NCBI GenBank assembly: GCA_030447645.1
Contig: JAUJOM010000007.1
Span: 1 to 64,000, forward strand
Origin: Longimicrobiaceae bacterium
Lineage (GTDB): Bacteria > Gemmatimonadota > Gemmatimonadetes > Longimicrobiales > Longimicrobiaceae
Direction: 5' to 3'
DNA: 64,000 nucleotides
Numbering within the stretch: position 1 is the stretch's first letter; each line of letters starts with the position of its first letter. A model generated the notes under the pieces. It ran no database searches, had not been told where the DNA came from, and saw only the letters and a list, made by a program, of their open reading frames with translations. This document shows positions 18,917 through 27,923 of this stretch, one piece after another. The position numbers were made by a program, and so were the translations under genes.

Positions 18917-19840
18917 ATGGATTCAGACATGGTCACGGCAGCACACAAGACAACGCGGCGGCGCAAGCGCCAGGCTCCCGCAGCTCAGGGGGGCTTCGGC
19001 GTAGCGGCGGAAGAGCAGTCGAGCCTGGACCAGTACCTGAAGGAGGTGAGTGCTCACCGGCTGCTCACCGCTCCGGAGGAGATCGAGCTCGGCCATCGCG
19101 CGCAGGCGGGAGATGAAACGGCCGTACAGGAGCTGGTGCGTGCCAACCTGCGCTTCGTCATCTCGGTTGCCAAGAAGTACCAGAACCGCGGCGTAGGCCT
19201 GTCCGACCTGATCCAGGAAGGCAACGTCGGGCTGGTCACAGCCGCGCGAAAGTTTGATCCGGATCAGGGCGTGAAGTTCATCTCGTACGCCGTGTGGTGG
19301 ATCCGCCAGGCGATCCTGTCCGCGCTCGCGAACCAGGGCCGTGCCGTACGGGTGCCCCTCAACCGGGCGTCCGACCTGGCCAAGATCTTCCGCGAGCGCG
19401 AGCGCTTGAAGCAGGAGATCGGACGTGATCCCACTCCGCAGGAGCTGGCGGAGGCAACCGGCCTGAGCCCGGAGACCGTGGAGTCGCTGCAAACGCTCAA
19501 CGCGGCCGAAATTCGCCTGGATGCCCCCATTGGGGACACCGACGACTCGCAGCTGATGGAGCGGTTCATCGCGGATGCCGCCATCGTCACCGAGGACGAG
19601 GTGGAGGAGCGGCTGCTGGTCGAGCGCATCGACCGAGCGCTCGGCACCCTGCAGCCCCGCGACGCCAAGGTGCTCAAGCTGTACTTTGGGCTCGAGGGCG
19701 GCCGGGAGCATACGCTGGAGGAGATCGGCGACATCCTGGGTGTTACGCGCGAGCGCATCCGCCAGCTCCGGGATCGCGCGCTGAAGCGACTCCGTGAGGG
19801 CGAGATGGGTGAGGCTCTGGCATCGTTCGCAGCGGCGTGA
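18917..19840 (+). CDS. rpoD: RNA polymerase sigma factor, RpoD/SigA-like
   Basis: It directs RNA polymerase to housekeeping promoters. The 307 residues have a basic N-terminus (KTTRRRKRQA), region 1.2 near 35-65 (SSLDQYLKEVSAHRLLTAPE), region 2 near 78-150 with the core-binding and -10 recognition helices (RFVISVAKKYQNRGVGLSDL, then QEGNVGLVTAARKFD and YAVWWIRQAIL), region 3 around 155-230, and region 4 with the -35 helix-turn-helix TLEEIGDILGVTRERIRQL. It lacks the long region 1.1 and non-conserved insert of E. coli RpoD, as in many short SigA/RpoS-like primary factors. RBS GGGCGAGAG precedes ATG (a second ATG lies four codons on). A strong terminator follows. Confidence 0.9.
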   Translation: MDSDMVTAAHKTTRRRKRQAPAAQGGFGVAAEEQSSLDQYLKEVSAHRLLTAPEEIELGHRAQAGDETAVQELVRANLRFVISVAKKYQNRGVGLSDLIQEGNVGLVTAARKFDPDQGVKFISYAVWWIRQAILSALANQGRAVRVPLNRASDLAKIFRERERLKQEIGRDPTPQELAEATGLSPETVESLQTLNAAEIRLDAPIGDTDDSQLMERFIADAAIVTEDEVEERLLVERIDRALGTLQPRDAKVLKLYFGLEGGREHTLEEIGDILGVTRERIRQLRDRALKRLREGEMGEALASFAAA

Positions 19841-19863
19841 TTTCAGCGGTACCCATGATCTTC

Positions 19864-19895
19864 AAGGCACCTCCCCATCAGGGGGGGTGCCTTTT
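19864..19895 (+). terminator. Intrinsic terminator between rpoD and rsgA
   Basis: AAGGCACCTCCCC, loop ATCA, then GGGGGGGTGCCTTTT: an 11 to 13-base-pair GC-rich stem with a U tract. The rsgA start codon lies only seven bases past the last T, so the element is also the rsgA leader. Confidence 0.85.
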
Positions 19896-19901
19896 GCTCG
19901 C

Positions 19902-20813
19902 ATGACCGGAACGGTTCTGCGCGCTCTGGGGGGCGTTTACGAGGTGCAAACGGAGGCCGGTGCACTGGAGGCAACCATCCGCGGCCGGGTCAAACGCGAG
20001 GAACGCCGGGAAGACAAGGTGGTAGTCGGCGACGAGGTGGATCTGGAGCCTACGGGCGATAGTGGATGGGCAATCTCCCGTGTGCACCCGCGCCGCAGCG
20101 CGCTGGTTCGTCGCGCCCCGGGCAAAGCGCCCCGCCCCAAAACCATCGTGGCCAATGTGGACCAGGTGGTAATCGTGTTCGCCGTTGCCCATCCCGCTCC
20201 ACACCTCCGCATGCTGGACCGCTTCCTGGTGCTGTGCGAGGCCAATGGCCTGGAACCACTGATCGTCGCCAACAAAACCGACCTGCTCCCTCCAGATGAG
20301 GTGGATGCGCTCTTCGCGCCGTACCGCTCGGCCGGGTACCCTATCTTGACCACTGCTGCGAAACAGGGTATCGGTATTGCCGAGCTTCGGGACGCAATCT
20401 GCAACCGGACCTCGGCCCTCGCCGGACCCTCAGGCGTGGGCAAATCAAGCCTGCTAAACGCCGTCCAGCCGGGTCTGGGGCTGCGAGTTGCCTCCATCAG
20501 TGAAGCCGCGCAGAAGGGGCGGCACACCACCGTCACGGCTCAGCTCATCCCACTCGATTGCGGCGGCTACGTAGCCGATACGCCAGGCCTGCGGGAGCTT
20601 GGCTTGTGGGGGATCGAGCCGGAAGAGCTTGCCCACTACTTCCCCGAGTTCCAGCCGTATCTGGGTATGTGCCGCTTCGGTACGGGCTGCACCCATACCC
20701 ACGAACCCGCCTGCGCAGTGCAGAAGGGGGTGCACGAAGGTGCCATCCACCCGGACCGCTACGACAGCTACCGGCGCTTGTTTGCTGGTGAGGACGAGGA
20801 GGATCTGATGTAG
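19902..20813 (+). CDS. rsgA: Ribosome small-subunit biogenesis GTPase RsgA
   Basis: This GTPase checks the decoding centre late in 30S subunit assembly. The 303 residues show the circularly permuted order G4-G1-G3: NKTDLL near 123, the P-loop GPSGVGKSSLLNA near 175, the switch I threonines in GRHTTVTAQL near 205, and DTPGLRELGL near 225. An N-terminal OB fold covers about 1-70. The C-terminal zinc knuckle is CRFGTGCTHTHEPAC near 256 (Cys-x5-Cys-x-His-x5-Cys). The start is chosen at the first ATG after the terminator. A ribosome site is not obvious, because the G run that could serve is part of the terminator's 3' arm. Confidence 0.92.
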   Translation: MTGTVLRALGGVYEVQTEAGALEATIRGRVKREERREDKVVVGDEVDLEPTGDSGWAISRVHPRRSALVRRAPGKAPRPKTIVANVDQVVIVFAVAHPAPHLRMLDRFLVLCEANGLEPLIVANKTDLLPPDEVDALFAPYRSAGYPILTTAAKQGIGIAELRDAICNRTSALAGPSGVGKSSLLNAVQPGLGLRVASISEAAQKGRHTTVTAQLIPLDCGGYVADTPGLRELGLWGIEPEELAHYFPEFQPYLGMCRFGTGCTHTHEPACAVQKGVHEGAIHPDRYDSYRRLFAGEDEEDLM

Positions 20814-20926
20814 AATCCTCCTCGCCGGCGCCACTCACGTGACGCTGCATATTGTGCCCCTCACTGGTGAGGTGTAGTATTGGTGGTGGTGGCTTCGATT
20901 GGTGCTCTTCCACCCTGCCCTGCCCC

Positions 20927-22591
20927 ATGCACCTGCCCACCGTCGTTCGTATCTACGAGAGTAGCGATCCGTCAGCGGCCCTGCGCGCGATGGCAGAGTC
21001 CCTGACGGCGAACATTCCCGTGCGAAGCGCTTTCTGGGTCGCCGCCGACAAGCAGGTCCACGCCTCGTGGCCCGGCGAAGTGAATCCCTCGCCCGAGCTA
21101 CTGGATGTCGCCCTTCACACCCTCCGGCCCGAGGTTTTCCCCCTGGGTTCGGAGTTTCCCGCGGATAGCGAACAGTTTCCCAATTGTGAAATGCTTCTGC
21201 TCCCGCTCGGTTCACTGGATGACTCGTATGGCGTAGCAGTGCTCATGGCCGGGGAAGGAACGCTCGGGGAGGATCTGCAGCCGTGGATGGGTGTTGCCAC
21301 GGCACTCGAACGGGTGATGCAGCAGCACCGGCTTCATAGTCGGATGACCGAAGAGTGCACCACCCTCCGGCAACGAGTGGAGGAGGCGGAAGCACTTCAC
21401 ACCCTGGGTCTGGCGGTGAACCGCACGCTAGACCCGGACGAGGTGCTCGCCCTCGTCGCGCGCCTCACCCGCACACTCCTTGGAGCGCACTACGTCACGG
21501 TGAATACCCTCGACGACGGACAGGTGAATGCCGTCGCATCGGTTGGCCTGCGTGCACGTGAAACTGCAACCAAGGACTATTTCCTGGCGAGCAAGGTTGT
21601 ACAAGCCGGAAAGCCGCTCGTCGTCGGAGGGCCGGGAAGCAGCTATCAGGTCGAGGAGTTCCCCTTCCACGCGGAGGAGGGGATGCAAGTGGGTCTGGGA
21701 ATTCCCCTTTCGCTCTTCGGCGAAACCTTTGGCGCGCTGGTGATCGGGTACCGCCGTGAGTACACGCCCACACCACGCGACACCCGCCTTGCACTAACCC
21801 TGGCCGGCCACGCGGCAGTCGCGATCAGCAATGCGCGCCTCCACCACACACTCGCCGATCGGTCCACCGAGCTGGAGGGGGCCTATAGCGAACTGCGCCG
21901 CACCTCCGAGATCAAAGAGCGATTCTTTGCCTCCATGAGCCACGAGTTACGCACTCCCCTGAATGGCATTCTGGGCTACCAGAACCTGCTGCTGGAAGAT
22001 CTCGCCGGGTCTTTCGATCCTTCAGCTCGCGTTTATCTTGAAAAGTCCAATCGTGCCGCGCTGAATCTCCTCGGCCTGGTCAACGACATTCTCGACTACG
22101 CGAAAATCGAAGCCGGCAAGATCGTGTTGCAGATCCGCCCTGCCACCATGGTAGAGATTGTGGAGGACGCGGTCGCCAATGTGGAGCCCCTCGCGGCACA
22201 AAAGGAAATTCAGCTCAAAACGCCCCAGCCCGATTCGTACGTTTCCCTCAGCACGGATCCTGATCGTGTCCGGCAGATCCTCATCAATCTGCTATCTAAC
22301 GCGATCAAGTTTACGCCCAAGGGCGGAGAAATCTCGGTCACAGCAACAAACCACGACGCGGACGGAATGACTGAATTCCGCGTTCGTGACTCCGGACCGG
22401 GAATCGCGCCGGAAGACCAGGAAGCGATCTTCCGCGAATTCGAGCAGGTGAAAGGCACCAAGGGAGGTACGGGACTGGGATTGCCTATCTCTCGCAAACT
22501 AGCAGAGTTGCTGGGTGGTGAGCTGTGGGTGGAGAGTGTGGTTGGGGCTGGATCAACGTTTGTGCTTCGGCTGCCCCGTATGGAGCAGTGA
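20927..22591 (+). CDS. GAF-domain sensor histidine kinase
   Basis: A 554-residue soluble kinase with no membrane segment. Residues 1-140 form an unassigned domain, 140-170 a short coiled coil (TLRQRVEEAEALHTLG), and 170-320 a GAF domain. The HisKA dimerisation helix holds the phospho-accepting His near 337 (MSHELRTPLNGILGYQ). The HATPase_c domain has the N box NLLSNAIKFTPKGG near 453, the G1 box DSGPGIAPED near 486, and the G2 box GGTGLGLPIS near 513. No receiver domain and no adjacent response regulator are present, so the partner is unlinked. An alternative start 25 codons upstream exists but lacks support. Confidence 0.85.
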   Translation: MHLPTVVRIYESSDPSAALRAMAESLTANIPVRSAFWVAADKQVHASWPGEVNPSPELLDVALHTLRPEVFPLGSEFPADSEQFPNCEMLLLPLGSLDDSYGVAVLMAGEGTLGEDLQPWMGVATALERVMQQHRLHSRMTEECTTLRQRVEEAEALHTLGLAVNRTLDPDEVLALVARLTRTLLGAHYVTVNTLDDGQVNAVASVGLRARETATKDYFLASKVVQAGKPLVVGGPGSSYQVEEFPFHAEEGMQVGLGIPLSLFGETFGALVIGYRREYTPTPRDTRLALTLAGHAAVAISNARLHHTLADRSTELEGAYSELRRTSEIKERFFASMSHELRTPLNGILGYQNLLLEDLAGSFDPSARVYLEKSNRAALNLLGLVNDILDYAKIEAGKIVLQIRPATMVEIVEDAVANVEPLAAQKEIQLKTPQPDSYVSLSTDPDRVRQILINLLSNAIKFTPKGGEISVTATNHDADGMTEFRVRDSGPGIAPEDQEAIFREFEQVKGTKGGTGLGLPISRKLAELLGGELWVESVVGAGSTFVLRLPRMEQ

Positions 22592-22641
22592 TTGACCTTT
22601 GATGTAGAAGTTCCGTTCACCCGCGCAGAGGAGAGTTTACC

Positions 22642-23031
22642 ATGCCCCCGAGGATACTTCGCTGTGGTCACAATCAGCCGGATTCCAAGACGGAACGGAT
22701 CGACCAGAACGGAGGAAGAGTTACACTGCGAGGACACCAGCTCCGGGTGCCTGCGGGTGCAGTTAGCGGAGCAACGGATTTTACTCTCAGCATTCCTGAC
22801 ACCGATAGAGTAGAGGTTGACGTTGTGGCAAGCGGTCCCATATCGGGGACCGTTGAACTCACCATCAACTACGCAGGTTGTTCTGACTTACCTAAGGGGG
22901 ATCTCAAGATCTGGCGACTAGATACAAACAGAAACCCCCGGGACGACCTCGGTGGCATCGATGACCGCGTTGGACGCAGGGTGACTACGTCGCTCGGCCA
23001 CTTGTCGGGCTATGGTGTCGCGCAAGGCTGA
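22642..23031 (+). CDS. Small protein with ZU5-like domain
   Basis: A 129-residue frame after GAGGAGAG (a good RBS at normal spacing). The pattern GGRVTLRGHQLRVPAGAVSG then TDFTLSIP is that of ZU5-like beta domains (GGxxxxxGxxLxVPxGAL, then F-x-L-x-I). There is no clear signal peptide. The function is unknown. Its end overlaps the start of the TPR gene by about 20 bases, which suggests coupled translation. Base composition here and in the next gene is clearly AT-richer than around them, which fits horizontal acquisition. Confidence 0.55.
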   Translation: MPPRILRCGHNQPDSKTERIDQNGGRVTLRGHQLRVPAGAVSGATDFTLSIPDTDRVEVDVVASGPISGTVELTINYAGCSDLPKGDLKIWRLDTNRNPRDDLGGIDDRVGRRVTTSLGHLSGYGVAQG

Positions 23032-24022
23032 TCAACATATCGCCACAGAGAAAGCAATCAACTCTCGACTGCAACTTGGCGAGGCTGTTGCATTCGAGCG
23101 GCGAGGAGAGTGGGCAGCTGCCGAAGCGGCTTTTAGTCGGGCGTTTCACCACGCTTGCGAAAGAGGAGATCTCCTCGGCATCGTGGACGCTTTGCGTGGT
23201 CAATGTCGCGTATACCAGCCACAACAACGCTATGAAGAGGCTGAAGAAGTCGCTGAGCTTAGTTTTGAGATCGCTTCACTCAACGGTCTGGCTCAAGCAG
23301 CGGCAAGGGCGGTCAACAGTCTCGCTGCAATTGCGTATCACCAGCAGCGTTGGTCCGAAGCTCGGAAGTCATACATTGATGCACGTGGGCTCGCGTTTGA
23401 CCACGGTGATGACGAACTAGTCGGCTTCACATCACAGAACCTCGGGATCATCTCCAACATCATCGGTGACCTGCACGAAGCAAAGACTTTGTATCTAGAG
23501 AGCATTGGATCGACTGTGCGCTCCGGTGACCGACGCACCGCCATGATAGCCTACGGAAACCTGGCGATGGTTTGTGCCGATCTACATGACTGGATGGAGG
23601 CAGAGGTTGACCTCGACCGCGGGATCGAAATCGCCGAGCAGCTTGGCGATGTACCTGTAGGAGCAAAGCTCAGAGCTAACCGAGCTGAACCCCTCATTCA
23701 CACTGGCCAGCTCGCGCAAGCAACAAAGACCCTCGATACTGCCGAGCAGCTAGCTACGCAGGCAGGAGACACGGGTACATTAGCGGACATCGCCCGCTTC
23801 CGCGCAATGATTGCCCGTGAGGAAGGTCATCTTGAATTTGCAACGAAACATATCACCTATTCGCTCCAGCTCGCGATGGAGGGTAGTTTGAACCTTGAGC
23901 ATGCAGAAGCGCTCGAAGAGCGTGCATGCCTGCTTGATGATACCAGGCACTTGGCGCGCAGCGCGACGCAACGCGTACGCGCGAGATACTGGACAGCTGG
24001 TCTTCGCGGAAGAGCACCGTAG
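23012..24022 (+). CDS. Tetratricopeptide-repeat protein
   Basis: 336 residues made largely of helical hairpin repeats of about 40 residues, of the kind seen in 5'-end-reporting or kinase-partner TPR proteins: AAAEAAFSRAFHHACERGD, YEEAEEVAELSFEIASLNGL, WSEARKSYIDARGLAF and LHEAKTLYLESIG follow in order. No enzymatic domain is seen. The final 25 residues (SATQRVRARYWTAGLRGRAP) do not look like TPR and may follow an indel or an old truncation. Local G+C drops to about 45-50 percent, unlike most of the window. It is likely a scaffold that works with the ZU5-like protein and perhaps the kinase upstream, which is inference from position only. Confidence 0.7.
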   Translation: MVSRKADQHIATEKAINSRLQLGEAVAFERRGEWAAAEAAFSRAFHHACERGDLLGIVDALRGQCRVYQPQQRYEEAEEVAELSFEIASLNGLAQAAARAVNSLAAIAYHQQRWSEARKSYIDARGLAFDHGDDELVGFTSQNLGIISNIIGDLHEAKTLYLESIGSTVRSGDRRTAMIAYGNLAMVCADLHDWMEAEVDLDRGIEIAEQLGDVPVGAKLRANRAEPLIHTGQLAQATKTLDTAEQLATQAGDTGTLADIARFRAMIAREEGHLEFATKHITYSLQLAMEGSLNLEHAEALEERACLLDDTRHLARSATQRVRARYWTAGLRGRAP

Positions 24023-24058
24023 CTTCCACGCCGCCAGAGGTGATACGATAATTCGGGT

Positions 24059-25078
24059 ATGATCCGTCCGTTCCACCGCCGTGCACACCGCAGCCCTTTC
24101 CCGTTCTACGCAGTCCTCGCTGTCCTGCTTGTCACGCTCGCGCTGGCCGTTTCATGGACGCGCCTGGACACGCCACCTCCCGAGCCACCGATGCTCCCTG
24201 CCGTGTACGCCGTCGGCGGCCGCGTAGACACACTCTTCCTGGGAGGATACACGCGGGGTAGCTTCGCCGAAGCGGTACGCGTTCTGGACAGCGACCTCTC
24301 CGAATCAGAGCGCGGGATGATCGGGCGGCACCTGGACAAGATGTTCGCGCCGGTGCTCAAGGAGAAAGGGCTTGTCGACACCGGGCGCCTGCGCCTTGCG
24401 TACGAGCGTACCCAGCGGCCGGATGGCACCACTCGCGCCATTCGCGTGCTCGCTGCTGAGACCGCGGTGGCCGGATCGATGCACACGGCGTTCTTTTACG
24501 AGCAGGACAAGCGGCCCGGCTACTTTGATGGCCTCGGGCGGTCACTCACACCGCAGGGTCTGGCGCGCCCACTCGATCGAGCCTGGATCTCATCCCCGTT
24601 CAATACGCAGCGCGTGCACCCGATCCTGCGACGCATCATGCCGCACAACGGGGTGGACTATGCCGCCACTGCCGGTACACCGGTACGGGCGACCGCGGAC
24701 GGTAGTGTAAGCTGGGCGCAGCCGCGGGGCGGGTATGGCAACCTGGTTGAGATACAGCACCCGAGCGGGTACTCTACCCGGTACGCCCACCTGTCTGGCT
24801 TTGCATCCAGGGTCAGGCCGGGGGCAGCGGTACAGCAGGGAGAGGTGGTGGGGTTTGTCGGGTCGACGGGGCTTTCCACGGGTCCCCACCTGCACTACGA
24901 GGTGCGCAGACAGGGACAGCCGGTAAACCCCGAGGTGGTAGCGCTTGATGCGGGACCCGCCGCGGACGTAGGCTACACTCCGGGATGGCGGACGGAGCGC
25001 CAGCGCCTCGCTCGGCTGCTTGCGCGTGCGCCGACCATGCTGAGCACGCGGGGGCGAGCCGCAATGGCCGACCGGTAG
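24059..25078 (+). CDS. Membrane-anchored M23 family peptidase (LytM type)
   Basis: A peptidoglycan endopeptidase or an amidase activator. Residues 15-35 are a single membrane anchor (FYAVLAVLLVTLALAVSW). The middle 100 residues match the OapA/DD-endopeptidase N-terminal part. The LytM domain covers about 190-290: MPHNGVDYA (zinc-binding His and Asp), then YSTRYAHLSGF and GPHLHYEV with the H-x-H pair. With all four ligands present it should be active. At 339 residues it resembles MepM-like proteins without a LysM domain. A short AT-rich space separates it from the TPR gene. Confidence 0.85.
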   Translation: MIRPFHRRAHRSPFPFYAVLAVLLVTLALAVSWTRLDTPPPEPPMLPAVYAVGGRVDTLFLGGYTRGSFAEAVRVLDSDLSESERGMIGRHLDKMFAPVLKEKGLVDTGRLRLAYERTQRPDGTTRAIRVLAAETAVAGSMHTAFFYEQDKRPGYFDGLGRSLTPQGLARPLDRAWISSPFNTQRVHPILRRIMPHNGVDYAATAGTPVRATADGSVSWAQPRGGYGNLVEIQHPSGYSTRYAHLSGFASRVRPGAAVQQGEVVGFVGSTGLSTGPHLHYEVRRQGQPVNPEVVALDAGPAADVGYTPGWRTERQRLARLLARAPTMLSTRGRAAMADR

Positions 25079-25163
25079 CAAGACTAGCAAGACTGTTGCA
25101 GGAACGGTCCTTGCGCTCGCCCGGGCCGAAGCTCGTGTCCAGCCAACGAAACACAACGACCGA

Positions 25164-25859
25164 ATGACCATATCGCCGACGGGTGACCTTTCCGGAGCCC
25201 TCGCCGCGCTGGGGGTGCAGGCTGGCCCGCAGGTCGGCGAGGAAGTACCCATCCGCGCGCGGACCGTGCGCATCGGCCGGGGCCCGAGCAATGACGTCCT
25301 GCTGGACGACGACTCCATTTCCGGGAGCCATGCCCGCCTCGACTGGGATGTAAACTCCAAAGCGTGGCGGGTCACCGATCTGGGTTCGACCAACGGAACG
25401 TATGTGGAAACGGTACGGATCGCACCCGGGGTGCCCACACCCCTCCCGTTCGGTGCCGGCATTCGGTTCGGTGGCGTGCGCATGTACTTCCGTGATGTGG
25501 ATGACGCAGTCGCACCGGAAGCGGCTCCGGCGGTGGTGGGCACTGCACCGAGCCCGCCTGCTCAGGTCAGCGAGCCGGCCGCTCCCGCCGGGCGGCGGAC
25601 GGGCCTGCGGACCGGCCTGATTGCCGTGGGTGTGCTCATCGCCGTAGCGCTCGCGGCCCTGGGAATCCAGCAAACCGTGGAAAGCCGCGGCGGAGTGTCC
25701 CTGCGCCCCCGGACCGAGCAAAACACCCCTGCGGAGGGTCAAGCCGGTTCTGCCGCGGAGCAGGAGGGGCTACAGCGGGAACGATCACTCCCCTGGCCCG
25801 CGGAGTGGACACCGCCCGACGAGCCGATCCGCATACCGCCGCCTGTGCCCCTCCCGTGA
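25164..25859 (+). CDS. FHA-domain membrane protein
   Basis: 231 residues. The forkhead-associated domain at about 28-105 shows IGRGPSNDVLL, SISGSHARLDW and DLGSTNGTYV, with the phosphothreonine-binding Arg, Ser, His and Asn in place. After a proline/alanine-rich linker comes one membrane segment (GLIAVGVLIAVALAALGI, about 153-172), then a charged, proline-rich tail of about 55 residues. The FHA domain faces the cytoplasm and should bind a phosphothreonine protein. The stop overlaps the start of the PP2C gene (GTGA), so the two are translationally coupled and probably act in one Ser/Thr phosphorylation circuit. Confidence 0.82.
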   Translation: MTISPTGDLSGALAALGVQAGPQVGEEVPIRARTVRIGRGPSNDVLLDDDSISGSHARLDWDVNSKAWRVTDLGSTNGTYVETVRIAPGVPTPLPFGAGIRFGGVRMYFRDVDDAVAPEAAPAVVGTAPSPPAQVSEPAAPAGRRTGLRTGLIAVGVLIAVALAALGIQQTVESRGGVSLRPRTEQNTPAEGQAGSAAEQEGLQRERSLPWPAEWTPPDEPIRIPPPVPLP

Positions 25860-26587
25860 AGATCGCCTGGGAAGCGACGGGCGGCACCAACACCGGCCGA
25901 CGCAGGCAGAACAACGAGGATTCGCTACTCGTGGATGCCGAGCGCGGCTTCTTTGTGGTGGCGGACGGGATGGGTGGGCACGCGGGAGGCGAGATCGCCA
26001 GCGCGCTTGCTGTCCAGACCGCCGGGGAGATTTTGGCGCGCGGCGGTGATGCGAAGGCGGCACTCCGGGAGGCAGTTACCCGGGCAAACGCGGCGATCTT
26101 CGACTTTGCGGCTCGCAATCCGCGCATGCGGGGCATGGGGACCACACTGACCGCGTGCGTTCTCGCTCCCAGCGGTGTGATGAACCTCGGCCACATCGGC
26201 GACAGTCGTGCATACCGCTTCCGCAATGGAGTGCTGGAACAGCTCACGGTGGATCACACCTGGGTGCAGCGAGAGGTGGATGCCGGGCGCATTTCAGCCA
26301 AGGCTGCCCGTACTCACGCCCTGTCGCACGTCATCACCCAGGCGCTGGGCGTGGATGAGCAGGACGAACCGGACATCCTGGAAGACACCGCTCTCCCTGG
26401 CGACCTCATGCTACTCTGCTCCGACGGCCTTACCGGCATGGTAGACGACACCCAGATCGCGGAGCTACTCGCCGCGGAAGCCCCCCTTCCCGAGTTGGCC
26501 AACACGTTGATTCGCACAGCCAACGCCAATGGAGGCGTGGACAACATCACGGTGGTTCTGGTGCGGGTCCTTTCTGGGAGTTCATAG
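25856..26587 (+). CDS. PP2C-family serine/threonine protein phosphatase
   Basis: The GTG start overlaps the FHA stop. 243 residues carry all PP2C metal motifs: GRRRQNNEDSLL near 12, VADGMGGHAGG near 35, GMGTTLTACVL, GHIGDSRAYRF, LCSDGLTGMVDD and GGVDNITVVLV near the C-terminus. It removes phosphate from phosphoserine or phosphothreonine with Mn/Mg. No Hanks-type kinase is seen in the window. The gene ends convergently, overlapping the end of the HD hydrolase by six bases. Confidence 0.9.
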   Translation: MKIAWEATGGTNTGRRRQNNEDSLLVDAERGFFVVADGMGGHAGGEIASALAVQTAGEILARGGDAKAALREAVTRANAAIFDFAARNPRMRGMGTTLTACVLAPSGVMNLGHIGDSRAYRFRNGVLEQLTVDHTWVQREVDAGRISAKAARTHALSHVITQALGVDEQDEPDILEDTALPGDLMLLCSDGLTGMVDDTQIAELLAAEAPLPELANTLIRTANANGGVDNITVVLVRVLSGSS

Positions 26588-27855
26588 CAGCGGAGCTGGC
26601 TCTGCAAGTCTGCGCCTCAACTCGGAGGCGGACCGGGCGAGCAGCGGCATAATCTTCTCAGGTGACAGAGTACGGCGATCAAGAGTAAACACGCGGAAGA
26701 CGCGCGCAGTGTGATACAGCTCGTCGGCCACGCGGGGCAGCCCGATCAATCCTGTCCTCCCATTCTCGTTGAGCCGCTGGGCTTCGCCGCCACGACGGAG
26801 CAGGAGCAGGTCCAGCCCGAGCATGCTTTCCTTTTCAGGGTAGTCCAGCAGCACTCCTCCCGGGGGTAGCCTCAACTCCGTCGCCAGCCGCTCCTCCAGG
26901 GCGTGGCGCAATTCGGCATCCGAGTTCAGCCACCCATCCACCGCGTAGCCGCGCAGCACTTCTCCAGGAATTTCTAGGGCCCGCTTGGGCAAGCGCCGTC
27001 CGAGCAATGCAGGCAGCCAGCGCTCCGATACCCGCCGCGCAGCCGAATCGCTAGAACCTGCAGCGCGCACTTCCAGCAGGGCGAGAAAGCGCTCATCCGT
27101 CTGCCCAACGATCTCGTCCGGATCGATCAGGTCGGCGTCCAGTGCATCCCGCACCATGCGGGTGAAGAGCACGGGAAGAGCAGCGACTCCAGCGCCGACA
27201 GTCCCTTCTCGTGAATTCCAATCTCCACCTTTCCGGTAGCGGGGTCCGGCACCAGTGCGAAGGCATGGATCAGGCGGTCCGCGTCCACCTCTCCATACGG
27301 CACACCGCAGAACATGGCATCCCGGCGCAGATACTCGATCTTGTCCAGATCCAGGCTCCCCGACACCAGCCCCTGCAGCGGCGAGGCCGATCGCCCCCGG
27401 ACCAGATCCTCCACCCGCGCGGGTGCATCCGGGGCCACGCTCTCCAGCGCCCGGCGGATTCCGTCCGCGGCAGGAAGCGCCCGGTGAGCGCTTCGTGCAT
27501 CTCCGGAAGCCGCGGGTCGTTCAGCTCTTCCAGAGCATGGGAAAAGGGGTAGTGGCCGATGTCGTGGAGGAGCGCCGCATAGGGGATGCAGCGGCAATCC
27601 ACGGGGTCCACCCTCCAGGTCACCGCGCTCACCGAGCAGCGCGAGGGCCTGCCGGGCGAGGTGGCACACACCCAGAGCATGGTCGAAGCGGGTGTGGGTG
27701 GCGCCAGGATAAACCAGGTACGCCAGCCCGAGCTGCCGGATGTGCCGGAGGCGCTGAAACTCCGGCGTGTCGATGATGCGCAGCGCCGTGGCATCCAGCC
27801 GGATGGTGTTCCACAGCGGATCGCGTATGACCTCGAAGTCGTGGGGTGAGCGCAT
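26582..27855 (-). pseudogene. HD-domain phosphohydrolase (dNTPase-like), frameshifted
   Basis: The start MRSPHDFEVIRDPLWNTI is followed by TPEFQRLRHIRQLGLAYLVY, PGATHTRFDHALGVCHLA (first His), then in a second frame LLHDIGHYPFSHALEE (the HD pair), and in a third SGSLDLDKIEYLRRDAMFCG with Asp. This order matches SAMHD1/YdhJ-type HD proteins that cleave dNTPs or related nucleotides. The C-terminal third is DADLIDPDEIVGQTDERFLA and further helical sequence. Three indels near 27610, 27480 and 27175 break it. Each lies in a G/C run, so sequencing error is likely. Confidence 0.82.
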
Positions 27856-27923
27856 AGGATGCAATTCGGGGCGCCCCCGCGTCATGCAGAAGCGCCCCGT
27901 GGGTCAGGTAACCGGGTCTAGGA

